64,000 bases of DNA from Luteibacter rhizovicinus DSM 16549. Its GTDB lineage: Bacteria > Pseudomonadota > Gammaproteobacteria > Xanthomonadales > Rhodanobacteraceae. The stretch lies in assembly GCF_001887595.1 (NCBI RefSeq), contig NZ_CP017480.1, forward strand, positions 1,550,001 to 1,614,000. Reading direction: 5' to 3'. The notes beneath the pieces were generated by a model, which saw only the letters and a program-made list of their open reading frames with translations, searched no databases and was not told where the DNA came from. Both the position numbers and the translations under genes were made by a program. This document shows, piece after piece, positions 7,929 to 17,800 of the stretch (position 1 is the first letter of the stretch; each line of letters opens with the position of its first letter).

Positions 7929-8558
7929 TCATTGAAGCGTGAGCGTGTCATCGACCCGAGCACCGAACACGTCCGAGTATCGCGCTTTGGCCTCTGTTGG
8001 CGTAAGAGTCTCACGAATCTTGCCGGTCTTAACGTCGATAACGAAGAACACCGCCTTACTCATATGTGAGCATCCAGATGAGTTCGGCACTTGCTCCATA
8101 ACTAAGAGCGCGTCGCCGGAATCGATCCAGCCCACGGATACCACATTCAAGGTGCACGTTGACGTGATTGCGTGCGCCGTTCTGATCGCTTTTTGAACGG
8201 CAATTTCGCGCACGCGGCCCCCTGCTTCCACGAAGGCGCGCGTTCTCCACGTACCAACAGTACCGCCGTCACTGGCGTTTACGAACACGCCTCGGGCTTC
8301 TCCCGACCAAACCGCTTCGGACAACCAGGGACTGCCATATATGTCTGCAATGTCAAGAACAGAGCCGTAGAGTTTCAACGTGACATCGGTGTCATCACTG
8401 CGAATTTGCGCGGACCCATCGGGTGACTTCCACTCTCCGATATTGTTGGAGAACTGAAAGGTCTGGCCCGCGGCCGCCCAGAGATTTCCTTTCGCCATGC
8501 ATGTGCCCGCGTTGACGCAGAGCGCGAGTGCCGCAAACCATATCGATTGCTTTAGCAT
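7929..8558 (-). CDS. Secreted protein of unknown function
   Basis: 209 aa with a Sec signal peptide (MLKQSIWFAALALCVNAGTC..., cleavage likely after MAK or nearby). The mature part has two central Cys residues (STCTLNVV and NSSGCSHMSK) that could form a disulphide. It ends in a short charged region and resembles small surface-adhesin-E-like or unknown periplasmic proteins, but I do not recognise a family. A truncated paralogue lies just downstream (7210-7460), so the locus has undergone tandem duplication and decay. Its start follows 9 bp after the small frame at 8568-8780. Confidence 0.65.
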   Translation of the reverse strand: MLKQSIWFAALALCVNAGTCMAKGNLWAAAGQTFQFSNNIGEWKSPDGSAQIRSDDTDVTLKLYGSVLDIADIYGSPWLSEAVWSGEARGVFVNASDGGTVGTWRTRAFVEAGGRVREIAVQKAIRTAHAITSTCTLNVVSVGWIDSGDALLVMEQVPNSSGCSHMSKAVFFVIDVKTGKIRETLTPTEAKARYSDVFGARVDDTLTLQ

Positions 8559-8567
8559 CGCTACATC

Positions 8568-8780
8568 CTAGCGTGTTGGACACTGATAGCCTTCCGGCAG
8601 GTGATTGAAGGTAACAGGCATCTTCTTGATACCAAAGCTCAGTCCCGCCTGCTTTGCGGGTGTTGCCTTCTGGATAGGGAGTCCGAGCCGCGGGTCTCCG
8701 GCCTCGTTAACGCAGCCGGTCGAGCCAGCGGTGATCTGCAAATCGGCCGATATGACAGTCGTCGAGTTTCCGAACGGCAC
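8568..8780 (-). CDS. Small uncertain frame, possibly the tail of a truncated gene
   Basis: 70 aa from a GTG at 8780. The sequence (STTVISADLQITAGSTGCVNE; GDPRLGLPIQKATPAKQAG; FNHLPEGYQCP) looks protein-like and has two Cys residues, but the start is weak. The same frame runs on upstream into the 3' end of the paoC-like gene. It could be a short secreted-protein gene, or the C-terminal remnant of a larger gene cut off next to paoC. No family recognised. Confidence 0.35.
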   Translation of the reverse strand: MPFGNSTTVISADLQITAGSTGCVNEAGDPRLGLPIQKATPAKQAGLSFGIKKMPVTFNHLPEGYQCPTR

Positions 8781-8782
8781 CT

Positions 8783-10981
8783 TCAGCCCAGCGAGGGCAT
8801 GCTCCCCAACAGCTTATCCAGGGTGACCGGGTAATCGCGCACCCGTATGCCCGTGGCGTGGTGCACCGCGTTGGCGATGGCCGCCGCCACGCCGCACAGA
8901 CCGAGTTCGCCCACGCCCTTCGCCTTCATCGGCGAAGACATCGCATCGGTTTCGTCGAGGAACACGACCTCCTGGTGCGGGATATCCGCATGCACGGGCA
9001 CTTCATAACCGGCCAGGTCGTGATTGACGAAGAAGCCGAGCCGCTTGTCGACCACCAACGCCTCCATCAAGGCGGCGCCAGCACCCATGGTCATGGCGCC
9101 GATCACCTGACTGCGTGCCGTCTTGGGGTTGAGGATGCGGCCGGCGGCGCATACCGCGAGCATGCGGCGGATACGAATCTCGGCCGTGGCGGCGTCTACA
9201 CCGACTTCGACGAAGTGCGCACCGAAGGTCGACTGCTGATATCGCTTGCTGAGGTCGCCATATTCCATGCTGTCCTCGACCACGATATCGCCGCCGGCGG
9301 CCACGCTGGCGAGCGATTCCGAACGCTGCCCGGATCGCACGTTGCCCGCTTCGAAGACGGTATCGGACGGATTCATGCCGAGCTTCTGGGCGATCGTATC
9401 GCGCAGCTTTACGCAGGCCGCATAGACACCTGCCGTGGAGCTATTGCCGCCCCATTGGCCGCCAGAACCTGACGACACAGGGAAACTGGAATCACCCAAC
9501 TGCACGATGATGCGATCGATGGGAAGGCCGAGCATCTCCGCCGCGGTCTGCGCAATGATGGTGTAGCTGCCCGTGCCGATATCGGTCATGTCGGTCTGCA
9601 CGGTGACACGCCCTTCCCGGTCCAGGCGTACGCGCGCACCCGACTTCGCGGTCAGGTTGTTGCGAAACGCCGCGGCGACGCCCATACCGACCAGCCATCG
9701 GCCATCACGCGTGGAAGCAGGGCGAGCGACACGCTTGTCCCAACCGAACCGGGTCGCACCCGTGCGCAGGCACTGCACTAACTGGCGTTGCGAGAATGGC
9801 CGCTCCGGCTTTTCAGGATCGACCTGGGTGTCGTTCCTGATGCGGAACTCGACAGGGTCCATACCGAGCTGCCCGGCCATTTCGTCCATGGCGATTTCTA
9901 GCGCCATCAAGCCCGATGCCTCACCCGGTGCACGCATGGCGTTGCCTTCGGGCAGATCGAGTACGGCAAGCCGCATCGCGGTCATGCGATTAGCACCGGC
10001 GTAGAGCAGCCGGGTTTGCGCGACAGCGGTTTCAGGCTTGCCGCCGGGCAAGTCGCCCGACCAGCTTTCATGACCGATGGCCGTGATCGTGCCGTCCTTC
10101 GTCGCGCCGATACGAATGCGCTGGATCGTGGCGGGACGATGCGTCGTATTGTTGAAGATGAGCGGGCGCGGCAGGGTCACCGCCACCGGCCTTTTGGCGG
10201 CGCGTGCGCCGAGTGCTGCCAGCAGCGCATCGCTGCGTACGAACAGTTTGCCGCCGAAGCCCCCGCCAATATAGGGAGCGATCAAGCGCACGTTTTCCTT
10301 CGGCACACCGAGCGTCGTCGCTACATCGCCGGCGCCCCAGGCGATCATCTGGTTTGACGTCCACAACGTGAGCTTGTCGCCCGTCCACGAGGCGATGGAA
10401 GCATGCGGTTCCATCATGGCGTGCGAGTGATCGGGCGTGGTGTACCGACCGTCGAACTTCACCTCGGCGCCAGCGTACGCACCGGCGAAGTCGCCGACGG
10501 CGGTATCTGCTTCTTCGTCTTCCGGCTTGGTGGCCGACGCGGTCGCCTGGCTCAGGTCGAAGGTACCGGGGGTACGCGCATAATCGACCTTGACGAGCAT
10601 GGCGGCGGCGCGTGCCTGCTCGAAGGTTTCCGCCACGACCAGGGCCACCGCCTGGTGGTAGTGCTCGATCGTCGGACCGCCGAGCAGGGCCGCCGTGTTG
10701 TACTTGCCCTTGCCTAACTTCCCTGCGTTCTGCGCGGTGACGATGGCGAGCACGCCGGGTGCACGGCGCGCACGAGTGAGGTCGATCCCCGTGACTCGCC
10801 CCTTGGGAATGGACGATGCCACGATGTATCCGTAGGCATGGTTCGGTACGGCCTCGTGTTGCTCGTACGCGTAATGCGCCGTGCCGGTCGTCTTCAGTGG
10901 ACCGTCGACGCGATCGAGCGGCTGGCCGACGACCTTCATCTGGTCGATGGGATTGGTTGTCGCTGGCTTGTCGAACTTCAC
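8783..10981 (-). CDS. paoC: Periplasmic aldehyde oxidoreductase, molybdenum-binding subunit
   Basis: 732 aa, xanthine dehydrogenase-family large subunit of the PaoC/YagR type. It binds the molybdenum cofactor and oxidises aldehydes to acids. Visible hallmarks: [30 protein letters not shown] ([12 protein letters not shown]), and the base-providing glutamate in [10 protein letters not shown] near residue 690. It lacks its own signal peptide, as PaoC does; the complex is exported with the Tat-signal-bearing small subunit. Its ATG overlaps the paoB stop by 4 bp, so the subunits are translationally coupled in the order paoA-paoB-paoC. No paoD (XdhC-like cofactor insertase) gene follows. Confidence 0.92.
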   Translation of the reverse strand: MKFDKPATTNPIDQMKVVGQPLDRVDGPLKTTGTAHYAYEQHEAVPNHAYGYIVASSIPKGRVTGIDLTRARRAPGVLAIVTAQNAGKLGKGKYNTAALLGGPTIEHYHQAVALVVAETFEQARAAAMLVKVDYARTPGTFDLSQATASATKPEDEEADTAVGDFAGAYAGAEVKFDGRYTTPDHSHAMMEPHASIASWTGDKLTLWTSNQMIAWGAGDVATTLGVPKENVRLIAPYIGGGFGGKLFVRSDALLAALGARAAKRPVAVTLPRPLIFNNTTHRPATIQRIRIGATKDGTITAIGHESWSGDLPGGKPETAVAQTRLLYAGANRMTAMRLAVLDLPEGNAMRAPGEASGLMALEIAMDEMAGQLGMDPVEFRIRNDTQVDPEKPERPFSQRQLVQCLRTGATRFGWDKRVARPASTRDGRWLVGMGVAAAFRNNLTAKSGARVRLDREGRVTVQTDMTDIGTGSYTIIAQTAAEMLGLPIDRIIVQLGDSSFPVSSGSGGQWGGNSSTAGVYAACVKLRDTIAQKLGMNPSDTVFEAGNVRSGQRSESLASVAAGGDIVVEDSMEYGDLSKRYQQSTFGAHFVEVGVDAATAEIRIRRMLAVCAAGRILNPKTARSQVIGAMTMGAGAALMEALVVDKRLGFFVNHDLAGYEVPVHADIPHQEVVFLDETDAMSSPMKAKGVGELGLCGVAAAIANAVHHATGIRVRDYPVTLDKLLGSMPSLG

Positions 10982-11937
10982 GAGGCGTCTCCCTTTGCTT
11001 CGGCGAGCACGGCGTGAAGCGTCCGTTCGGCGAGAACCACTTTGAACGCGTTTTCTTCAGTGGGCGCGGCCCCGGCAAGCAGATGCGCGGTCAAGGCCTT
11101 TGCACCCTGCGGCAGGTAGTGCTCCGCCGATTCATCCCGCCATGGCTTCGGTGCCACGCCGCCGAGTGCAACGCGCCCCGAGCCGTCTTTCTGCACGATC
11201 GCCGCGACCGACACCAGGGCAAAGGCGTAAGAGGCACGGTCCCGAACCTTGTGATAGACGTGCACGCCGCCCACCGGCTTCGGGAGCGTCACGCCGGTAA
11301 TCAGTTCGCCACGCTCCAGGACGGTTTCCACATGAGGCCGAGCGCCCGGCAAGCGATGAAACTCCGCGATCGGGATACGACGGACCTGGCCGTCGGCACG
11401 AACGGTTTCCACCACGGCATCCAGCGCGCGCATGGCCACCGCCATGTCACTGGGCTGCACGGCGATGCACGACGCACTGCCACCGATAACGGCGAGGGAG
11501 CGACTGGAGCCGCCGATGGCCGCACAGCCGCTGCCCGGTAGCCGTTTGTTGCATGGCTGGTTCGTGTCATAGAAGTAAGGGCAACGCGTGCGCTGAAGCA
11601 GGTTACCGGCCGTCGTTGCCTTGTTGCGCAGCTGACCGGAAGCCCCTGCCAGGAGCGCGCGCGATAGCAGCCCGTAATCGCGTCGCACGCGTTGATCGGC
11701 GGCGAGGTCCGTATTGCGCACCAGCGCGCCGATACGAAGACCGCCTTCCGCCGTGGGCTCGATGGTGTCCAGCGCGAGACCATTGACGTCGATCAGGTGC
11801 ATGGGCTCTTCAACGCCAATCTTCATCAGGTCGAGCAGGTTGGTCCCGCCGGCGATGAACTTTGCACCATCGATTTTCGCAGCGGCGGCGGCAGCGGCAG
11901 CGGGACTGGTCGCGCGCTCGTAAGAAAAGGGCTTCAT
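10978..11937 (-). CDS. paoB: Periplasmic aldehyde oxidoreductase, FAD-binding subunit
   Basis: 319 aa, FAD-binding domain of the molybdopterin dehydrogenase family. N-terminal FAD motifs: [15 protein letters not shown] (residues ~24-38) and a second loop at [14 protein letters not shown]. The Cys-containing insertion [20 protein letters not shown] matches PaoB/YagS, which carries an extra [4Fe-4S] cluster in this loop. It accepts electrons from the small subunit. It overlaps paoA and paoC by 4 bp each (ATGA junctions). Confidence 0.92.
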   Translation of the reverse strand: MKPFSYERATSPAAAAAAAAKIDGAKFIAGGTNLLDLMKIGVEEPMHLIDVNGLALDTIEPTAEGGLRIGALVRNTDLAADQRVRRDYGLLSRALLAGASGQLRNKATTAGNLLQRTRCPYFYDTNQPCNKRLPGSGCAAIGGSSRSLAVIGGSASCIAVQPSDMAVAMRALDAVVETVRADGQVRRIPIAEFHRLPGARPHVETVLERGELITGVTLPKPVGGVHVYHKVRDRASYAFALVSVAAIVQKDGSGRVALGGVAPKPWRDESAEHYLPQGAKALTAHLLAGAAPTEENAFKVVLAERTLHAVLAEAKGDAS

Positions 11938-12572
11938 GCGGCGCTCCCGGCGACTTCGGTGATCGCTTCGACGATGTTGGAGTACGCGCCACAGCGACAG
12001 ATGTTGCCACTCATGCGCTCACGCAGTTCCGTTGTCGTGAACTGCGCCTTCGTCGTCAGGTCGGCGGACACGTGGCTGGGGATGTCGTTGCGAATCTCGT
12101 CCAGCACCGCGACGGCCGAGCAGATCTGTCCCGGCGTGCAATAGCCACATTGGTAACCATCGTGCTTCACGAACGCCGCCTGCATCGGGTGCAGGTCGGT
12201 CGGCGTGCCCAGACCTTCGATGGTCGTGATCTTCGCGCCCTGGTGCATCACGGCCAGCGTGAGGCATGAGTTGATACGTCGTCCGTCCACGATGACCGTG
12301 CACGCGCCGCATTGACCGTGATCGCAACCCTTCTTGGTACCCGTCAGATGCATGTGCTCGCGAAGCGCATCGAGCAGCGTGGTGCGGGTATCCAACGTAA
12401 GTGTTTCGGCCTTGCCGTTGATGTCCATCGCAACCGATGCGGTGACTGGCTTACGGCCGCCGTCCATCGCCGGCGCGGCGGGCAAGCGGGTAGCGGCCAG
12501 TGCGCCAACGGACGCAGCGCCCAGTTTCATAACCTCGCGTCGCGTGAACTTCCAATCGCTGAAGTTACTCAT
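11934..12572 (-). CDS. paoA: Periplasmic aldehyde oxidoreductase, 2Fe-2S subunit with Tat signal
   Basis: 212 aa from ATG 12572, preceded by CAGGAAG. The N-terminus has a twin-arginine signal ([18 protein letters not shown], Arg11-Arg12). Two [2Fe-2S] sites are visible: Cys83, Cys88, Cys91, Cys103 (CDHGQCGAC...C) and Cys142, Cys145, Cys192, Cys194 (CGYC...CRC). This is the PaoA/YagT arrangement. The frame extends further upstream, but only this start gives the Tat signal at the N-terminus. PaoABC detoxifies aldehydes in the periplasm in E. coli; the same role is inferred here and fits the other aldehyde-related genes nearby. Confidence 0.92.
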   Translation of the reverse strand: MSNFSDWKFTRREVMKLGAASVGALAATRLPAAPAMDGGRKPVTASVAMDINGKAETLTLDTRTTLLDALREHMHLTGTKKGCDHGQCGACTVIVDGRRINSCLTLAVMHQGAKITTIEGLGTPTDLHPMQAAFVKHDGYQCGYCTPGQICSAVAVLDEIRNDIPSHVSADLTTKAQFTTTELRERMSGNICRCGAYSNIVEAITEVAGSAA

Positions 12573-12682
12573 GCGTCTGCTTCCTGAGGGTAAGTCGGTG
12601 CCCCAAGTTCGGAGCATACGGCGATAACGAATCAGCCGACGTGAAAGCCGAAGGGCTATATACGTCGCTTCATAACGACTGT

Positions 12683-13765
12683 TTAGAACAACTCGCCTTG
12701 CGGCGACACAATCCTCGGCGGCACAAACCGCGACACATCCAACACCGTATCCCAAGCCCGATCCAACCCCGCCTTCCGCGTCGCCACCTGCACCCGCTTC
12801 CGGATGATGTCCGCAAACACCCCCTGCCCGCGCATGCGCGTCGCAAAGTTCGAGTCGTAATCCTTCCCACCATTCATCTGCTGAATCAGGCTGATGATGT
12901 GCGACGCGCGATCCGGGTAATGCAACTCCAGCCACTCGCGAAACAGCTGCTTGAGCTCGTGCGGTAGGCGCACGCACGTGTAACCGATCGACCGCGCGCC
13001 AGCCGCACCCGCCTGCTCGATGATCGCTTCAACGTCCTTCTCGTTGAGCGCCGGAATGATCGGCGCAACAAGCACCCCGACAGGAACACCCGCACGACTC
13101 AACGTCTCCACCGCTTTCATCCGCCGATGCGGTGCGCTCGCCCGTGGCTCCAGCTTCGACGCCAGCTTGTTATCCAGCGAGTTGATTGAAATAAACACGT
13201 GCACGAGATTCCGCTCGGCCATCGGCACGAGGATGTCCAGGTCGCGCTCAATCATCGCGTTCTTGGTGACGATGGTGCACGGGTGGTGGCACTCGTTGAG
13301 CAGCGCGAGCGCCGCGCGCGTGAGCCGCCACTTCTTCTCGATCGGCTGGTACGGATCGGTGTTGCTGCCGATGTTGATCGGCTTGCAGACGTAGCTCCGC
13401 TTGGCTAGCTCGCCGCGCAGCACTTCTTCCAGGTTCGTCTTGGCGAACAGCTTCGTCTCGAAGTCGAGACCGGCCGAGAGGTTGAGGTAACCGTGCGAGG
13501 GACGCGCGTAGCAGTAGATGCACCCGTGCTCGCAACCGCGATACGGATTGGTCGCCTGGTCGAAGCCGACATCGGGCGAGTCGTTCCGGGTGATGACGCT
13601 GCGCGCCAGCTCTTCGCGGACCTCGGTGGCTGGCCGGGTTTCGTCATCCTCCCGATGCCAGCCGTCGTCCTCGGCCTGGAAGCGCGTGGATTCGAACCGT
13701 CCTTCGGGGTTGGAGGCGGCGCCGCGGCCTTTGTGGAGGCGGGTCATGGGCAGGGGATCGGACAT
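12683..13765 (-). CDS. PA0069-family radical SAM protein (spore photoproduct lyase-like)
   Basis: 360 aa. The radical SAM cluster motif is CEHGCIYCYARPSH (CxxxCxxC), followed by a SplB-like core (INIGSNTDPYQPIEKKWRLT; TIVTKN; FISINSLD). The conserved N-terminus KGRGAASNPEGRFE fits starts at 13765 or 13747; neither has a good Shine-Dalgarno. In Pseudomonas aeruginosa the PA0069 gene belongs to the LexA (SOS) regulon, suggesting a DNA-damage role. Here a perfect palindrome (CGTACAAATGTACG) sits directly at the start codon. The reaction catalysed is not known to me. A 30-codon relic of this gene occurs at 7472-7561. Confidence 0.88.
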   Translation of the reverse strand: MSDPLPMTRLHKGRGAASNPEGRFESTRFQAEDDGWHREDDETRPATEVREELARSVITRNDSPDVGFDQATNPYRGCEHGCIYCYARPSHGYLNLSAGLDFETKLFAKTNLEEVLRGELAKRSYVCKPINIGSNTDPYQPIEKKWRLTRAALALLNECHHPCTIVTKNAMIERDLDILVPMAERNLVHVFISINSLDNKLASKLEPRASAPHRRMKAVETLSRAGVPVGVLVAPIIPALNEKDVEAIIEQAGAAGARSIGYTCVRLPHELKQLFREWLELHYPDRASHIISLIQQMNGGKDYDSNFATRMRGQGVFADIIRKRVQVATRKAGLDRAWDTVLDVSRFVPPRIVSPQGELF

Positions 13766-13766
13766 A

Positions 13767-13780
13767 CGTACAAATGTACG
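13767..13780. promoter_or_regulatory. Palindrome at the radical SAM start, candidate LexA-type operator
   Basis: CGTACAAATGTACG: perfect 5-bp arms CGTAC/GTACG around a 4-bp spacer, immediately upstream of ATG 13765. The GTAC-N4-GTAC layout resembles the second LexA (LexA2) motif of pseudomonads, GTAC-N4-GTGC. Binding is inferred. Confidence 0.45.
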
Positions 13781-13823
13781 ACATGGGAATCTCAGGGACC
13801 GCGATCCTCGACGCGGCCACCCA

Positions 13824-14438
13824 TCAAGGGGTGCACAGGTCCTTGCTGGACAGCTTGGTAAACGCGATGCCGCCGTAGGGACTGATGCCGATGCGCGATC
13901 CGGGGATTTTCGTCGTATTAGTGCCAAGGCTGCCTACACCACCGCCGGCGCAGAGCACGAAGGCCATCGGCTGGCTGGCGTTCGTACGGGTGGCGACCGG
14001 CTCCAGCTGGCCCTGCTGGCCGAAAGTGATGACGGCTCCATCCACGGCACGCGCGGACACGCCATTCAAGGCCGGGCCGGCACGAAGAATCTGCATGCCT
14101 GCCGACGCCGTCGCCGTATAGGTGTCGCTCGCCTTGGTGGTGGCGACCGGGTGGACATAGACGAGCCAGCCGGTTTCGTATGTCGCAGCGCCCGAGCAGG
14201 TCGCGCCGTCGGCGCTAGCGCAAATCGACACGTAGGTCGCGCGCAGCACGCCTTCCGTGCGTGCGTACTGGACCGCTGCCTGGAGATTGTCGGCCGACAC
14301 GCGCAGGCGATGCTTCTGCAGCGTAGTGCGGAACGATGGCACCGCGATGGCGACGAGGATGGCGGCCACCATGATCGCCACCATGAGTTCGACGAGGCCG
14401 AATCCTCGTTCGCGACGATGGCGCGGCCTGGCCATCAT
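13824..14438 (-). CDS. fimT: Type IV pilus minor pilin, FimT/GspH type
   Basis: 204 aa from the ATG at 14438. Prepilin peptide RRERG|FGLVELMVAIM with Glu at mature position 5, followed by the hydrophobic helix. The GspH/FimT-like C-terminal domain has Cys pairs (SICASADGATCSG and a late Cys in VLCAGGG). Minor pilins prime pilus assembly and, in some FimT proteins, bind DNA for natural transformation. Its start overlaps the pilE-like stop by one base. It is the last gene of the operon, unlike the usual order in which fimT/fimU comes first. Confidence 0.85.
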   Translation of the reverse strand: MMARPRHRRERGFGLVELMVAIMVAAILVAIAVPSFRTTLQKHRLRVSADNLQAAVQYARTEGVLRATYVSICASADGATCSGAATYETGWLVYVHPVATTKASDTYTATASAGMQILRAGPALNGVSARAVDGAVITFGQQGQLEPVATRTNASQPMAFVLCAGGGVGSLGTNTTKIPGSRIGISPYGGIAFTKLSSKDLCTP

Positions 14439-14872
14439 CACCAGCACGTGCCGTTCGTGGTGCTGCCGGTGGCGCCTTTGGATCCGGTGTCGGTGATGGT
14501 GAGTGCCGCGCACGTATCCTTCGCCTGGGAACCTTTTGGCACCGGCGTCGCTGTCGCGGTGAAGGCCTGGGCCGTCACCGCATTGATCGTCGTGACGGTC
14601 ACGGCCGCCGTGTAATAGCTGTTCTCGGACGTGGCGGTGGCGGTCGTCGAGTAGCCGATCGTGGCGAGGTCCGCGTACGCGTTGTGCTGCGCGTAGTAAC
14701 GCTCTTCGGCGCTGGCGATCGCCATCAGCAACTTCTGTCCGTCGGCCCGACGCGCGCGAAAACCGTAGCGGCTATATGACGTGATCGCGAGCGCGGCGAG
14801 GACACCCATGACCACCAGGACGACCATCAGCTCGAGCAAGGTGAAACCGCTGCCGCGGCGACGGGCCTGCAT
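14438..14872 (-). CDS. pilE: Type IV pilus minor pilin PilE
   Basis: 144 aa from ATG 14872. Prepilin cleavage site RRRGSG|FTLLELMVVLVVMG with mature Glu5, then the pattern YSRYGFRARRADGQKLLM and EERYYAQHNAYADLA typical of PilE-type minor pilins. The C-terminal Cys residues (KDTCAAL ... NGTCW) probably form the disulphide loop. It lies one base after pilY1 and before fimT in the same operon, as in Pseudomonas and Xanthomonas fimT-pilVWXY1E clusters. Confidence 0.88.
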   Translation of the reverse strand: MQARRRGSGFTLLELMVVLVVMGVLAALAITSYSRYGFRARRADGQKLLMAIASAEERYYAQHNAYADLATIGYSTTATATSENSYYTAAVTVTTINAVTAQAFTATATPVPKGSQAKDTCAALTITDTGSKGATGSTTNGTCW

Positions 14873-14873
14873 G

Positions 14874-17800
14874 TCAGTTCTCTCCATTGAGGATGCGCCA
14901 TGAGCGACGCCGCGCGGTGGGAATGCTCTCGTTGACAGGTGTCCCGCCGGCGCCCGAGGCGGGTATCTGGCCCGGCAGGTAGGAGGTGCCTCCGCTGAGG
15001 CTGGCCGCCGTGTAGAGCGAACCGGAACTGGCCGCGCCAAGCACATGCGCGCCTGCGAGCGTGTAGCCGTTACCGAAGCTGACGGCGGAGCCAATCGATA
15101 CACCGAAGGCGGCACCGCCGGTCGTGCCATCCAGGGCGATGATCGAGCCGGAACTCGATGTCGTACAGGGATCGGTCGCCGTTGGGATCAGGGTGCTGAA
15201 CGTGACCGTGTTGTTGCTCGAGTCGAGTGCCGGTGTCACCACCACACGTTCCCCGGCGGCCGTATCGAGCAGCAGGTACCACCCGGAACGCGTTGCCGGC
15301 ACGGTGTTGTTGGTGACGCCGATGGCGCCCGACTTTGCATCCAGCACCATGGTCTGCTTGACCAGGTTGCCGCCGGCTACGGTGATCGGCGTGGTCACCG
15401 CCGCGCCCGGATCGCGCACGCCATACAGCGCCTCGACCGTGATGTCGGCACTGTCCGCGGTGCTCAGGTAGCGACCCGTGCCGAAGATCACCATGAAGTA
15501 CGTCGAGGTCGGGTCGGCGAGCAACCGCGGCGACGTGGTGATCGACTGCGCATTGGCCGTAGCCGGCTTGAACAACAGGCTGACGCCCTGCGATTGGGCG
15601 GTGGCGGCAAGCGTCGCGGCAGACAGATCGATGCGCCACAGGTTGCCGTCGAGGTCGCCGGCGAAAGCGACGTCGGCGACCTGGTCGCCATCGTAGTCGC
15701 CGACGGACGGCGTAGTGAGTCCATGGCTCGCGACCGAACCCGATCCGGTTGGCGTACGGATCTCTTTCAGCAGGGCGCCGGTCTGGGCATCGAGGACGAA
15801 GAGCGAACTATAGGTATTGCTGGCCGCGGGCGCGGTGCTTCCATCCGGGAAGTAGCCACCGGGAACCAGGACAACCCACCGTCCGACCGTCGCCGGCGAA
15901 TCCGAGTTGTTATAGGCGACCCGGGTGATCACCGGCGTGCCGAAGGTATAGCCGAGGTTGGCCGGCGTGCCGACGGTGGAGACGCTGTCGCTGTTGAATT
16001 CCCACAGTACCTTCGACGCCACGGCCGTGCTGGTGTTGAGCGTGGCCGCGGACGGATCGGTGATGTCGATGCCGAAGACCCCTCGCCCCCCTAGTCGTAG
16101 CGAGCCGACGAGCAAGGTATGCCAGCCCTTCGTCGAGTTGTTCAGCGAACTCGCGCTGTTGAAGAACACATCGCCGGTGATCGGGCTGCCATCGACGGTC
16201 GGCGTGAAGCTGAAATTGGTCAGCCGTGTCTGCGCGGAAAGATTCGGATAAACGCTGGCCGGCACATACGACCAGAGCTCGCGGCCCGGGTTTGCACCGG
16301 TCACGGTTTTGAGGCGCGCGTCGAACGCGTGCAACATGCCGTCGTTGGCGCCCACGTAAACCACGGGCGGACGCGTTGCCCACTTGGTCAGGAAAGCCGT
16401 ATAGCTGAGCGTAGGATCGGCCGCGACGGCCTTGGCTTCGGGCGATCCCGCCGAAAACGAGTCGCCATAGCCACTGTTGGGCGCACCGACATAGGCCGGC
16501 TGCGATCCGAAGATCGCGCCGAGCAGTGACGTTCGCGTGCGGAAGGTCGTGCCTTCCAGGGTACGCACGCCGCTCAGCCAGTCCACCCGCTTCGCACCCA
16601 GGCCGTCGGTCGTAGCCGTCGACCCCGTTCCATCGGACGAATCGAGCGCGGCCTTCTCAGCGCTGCTGAGTGTCGTATAGGCGAAGGTGATACCCGTGCC
16701 GGCGCCGGGACCGGTGCTCGTCGCAATGAAGCGGGGATCGCTGGCCAGCCGCGCCGTAAGCAGTGTCTCGGCGGCCCATAACGTGTCGCCCACGATTCCG
16801 TTCAGGCCGATCGCTCGCGCGGTCAACGAACCACTCCAGTCGGTCGTGTTGTAGCCGGCGTAATAAGCGACCGCGTTCGCGGTGAGCACGTTCGTGCTGA
16901 GGCTGAGCGTCAGTGACGTCGAACTGCTGGCGATGACCGAGGAGAGGATCGTGCTCAGGCTGTTGACGAGCGACGTGGGATCGGCAGCACTGAAGTATCC
17001 ACCGCGGCTGTTCAATGCGGCATGCCAGGTATCGTCGATATTGGTGGCGCCACCAGCAACGACGGGCGTGGGCCAGGCCTTCGTGCCTTTCCGCAACGCG
17101 GTGTAATCGGTTGGAAAGGCCAGGCTGCCGGAGATACCCATGGTCACCATGTATTGCGACATGTGCTGCCAGGTGGCGGGATCGTTCGCCGGATTGAAAT
17201 AGACCTCGCTGTTGGTTCCCGGTGCCGTGGAGCTGACGGTCGTTGCCGTCCCCGTGATGCCTGTGGTCAGGTCCGGATAATACGCCGGCACGTTGTTGAC
17301 CATGTTCGTACGCAGGTCCGTCGCCCAGTAAAAGAACGCGATGTCGGCCAGCGACGGATTGGTGGTCCCAGACTGGTTCCAGAATATTTTCGACGCCGTG
17401 CCGCTCGTCTTGTAGGAGGTGCCGTCGGGCAACGTCAGGGTGGACGAGTCATTCGGCGTCACGGAGTCCAGGCTGTCGCTGTTCCAGTAGCCGTCGGTGA
17501 CCAGCATGTTGAAGTTCTTCCGGCACGTCAGTTCGCCCGGTGTGCTGGTGCTGCCATTCCAGTACGGGTCCTGGGCATTGCCGAAGGTCAGGTCGCGTTT
17601 ATAGAACTCGCCGGCAGTCTGGGTCGCCTTGCGTGTCGGCGTGCCGCCGCTGGCCGGTACACCATAGACCCAGTTCATGAACTGGCTGCGCCAGCAGGTG
17701 TCGCTCGTACTCGTCGGCGTGCAGCTCGCTGCATTGGCAAGTTCGAGGATCGCGCTCGATGCGATCAGCGGGCTATATCTCTGCCCGGTATAACCGGTAG

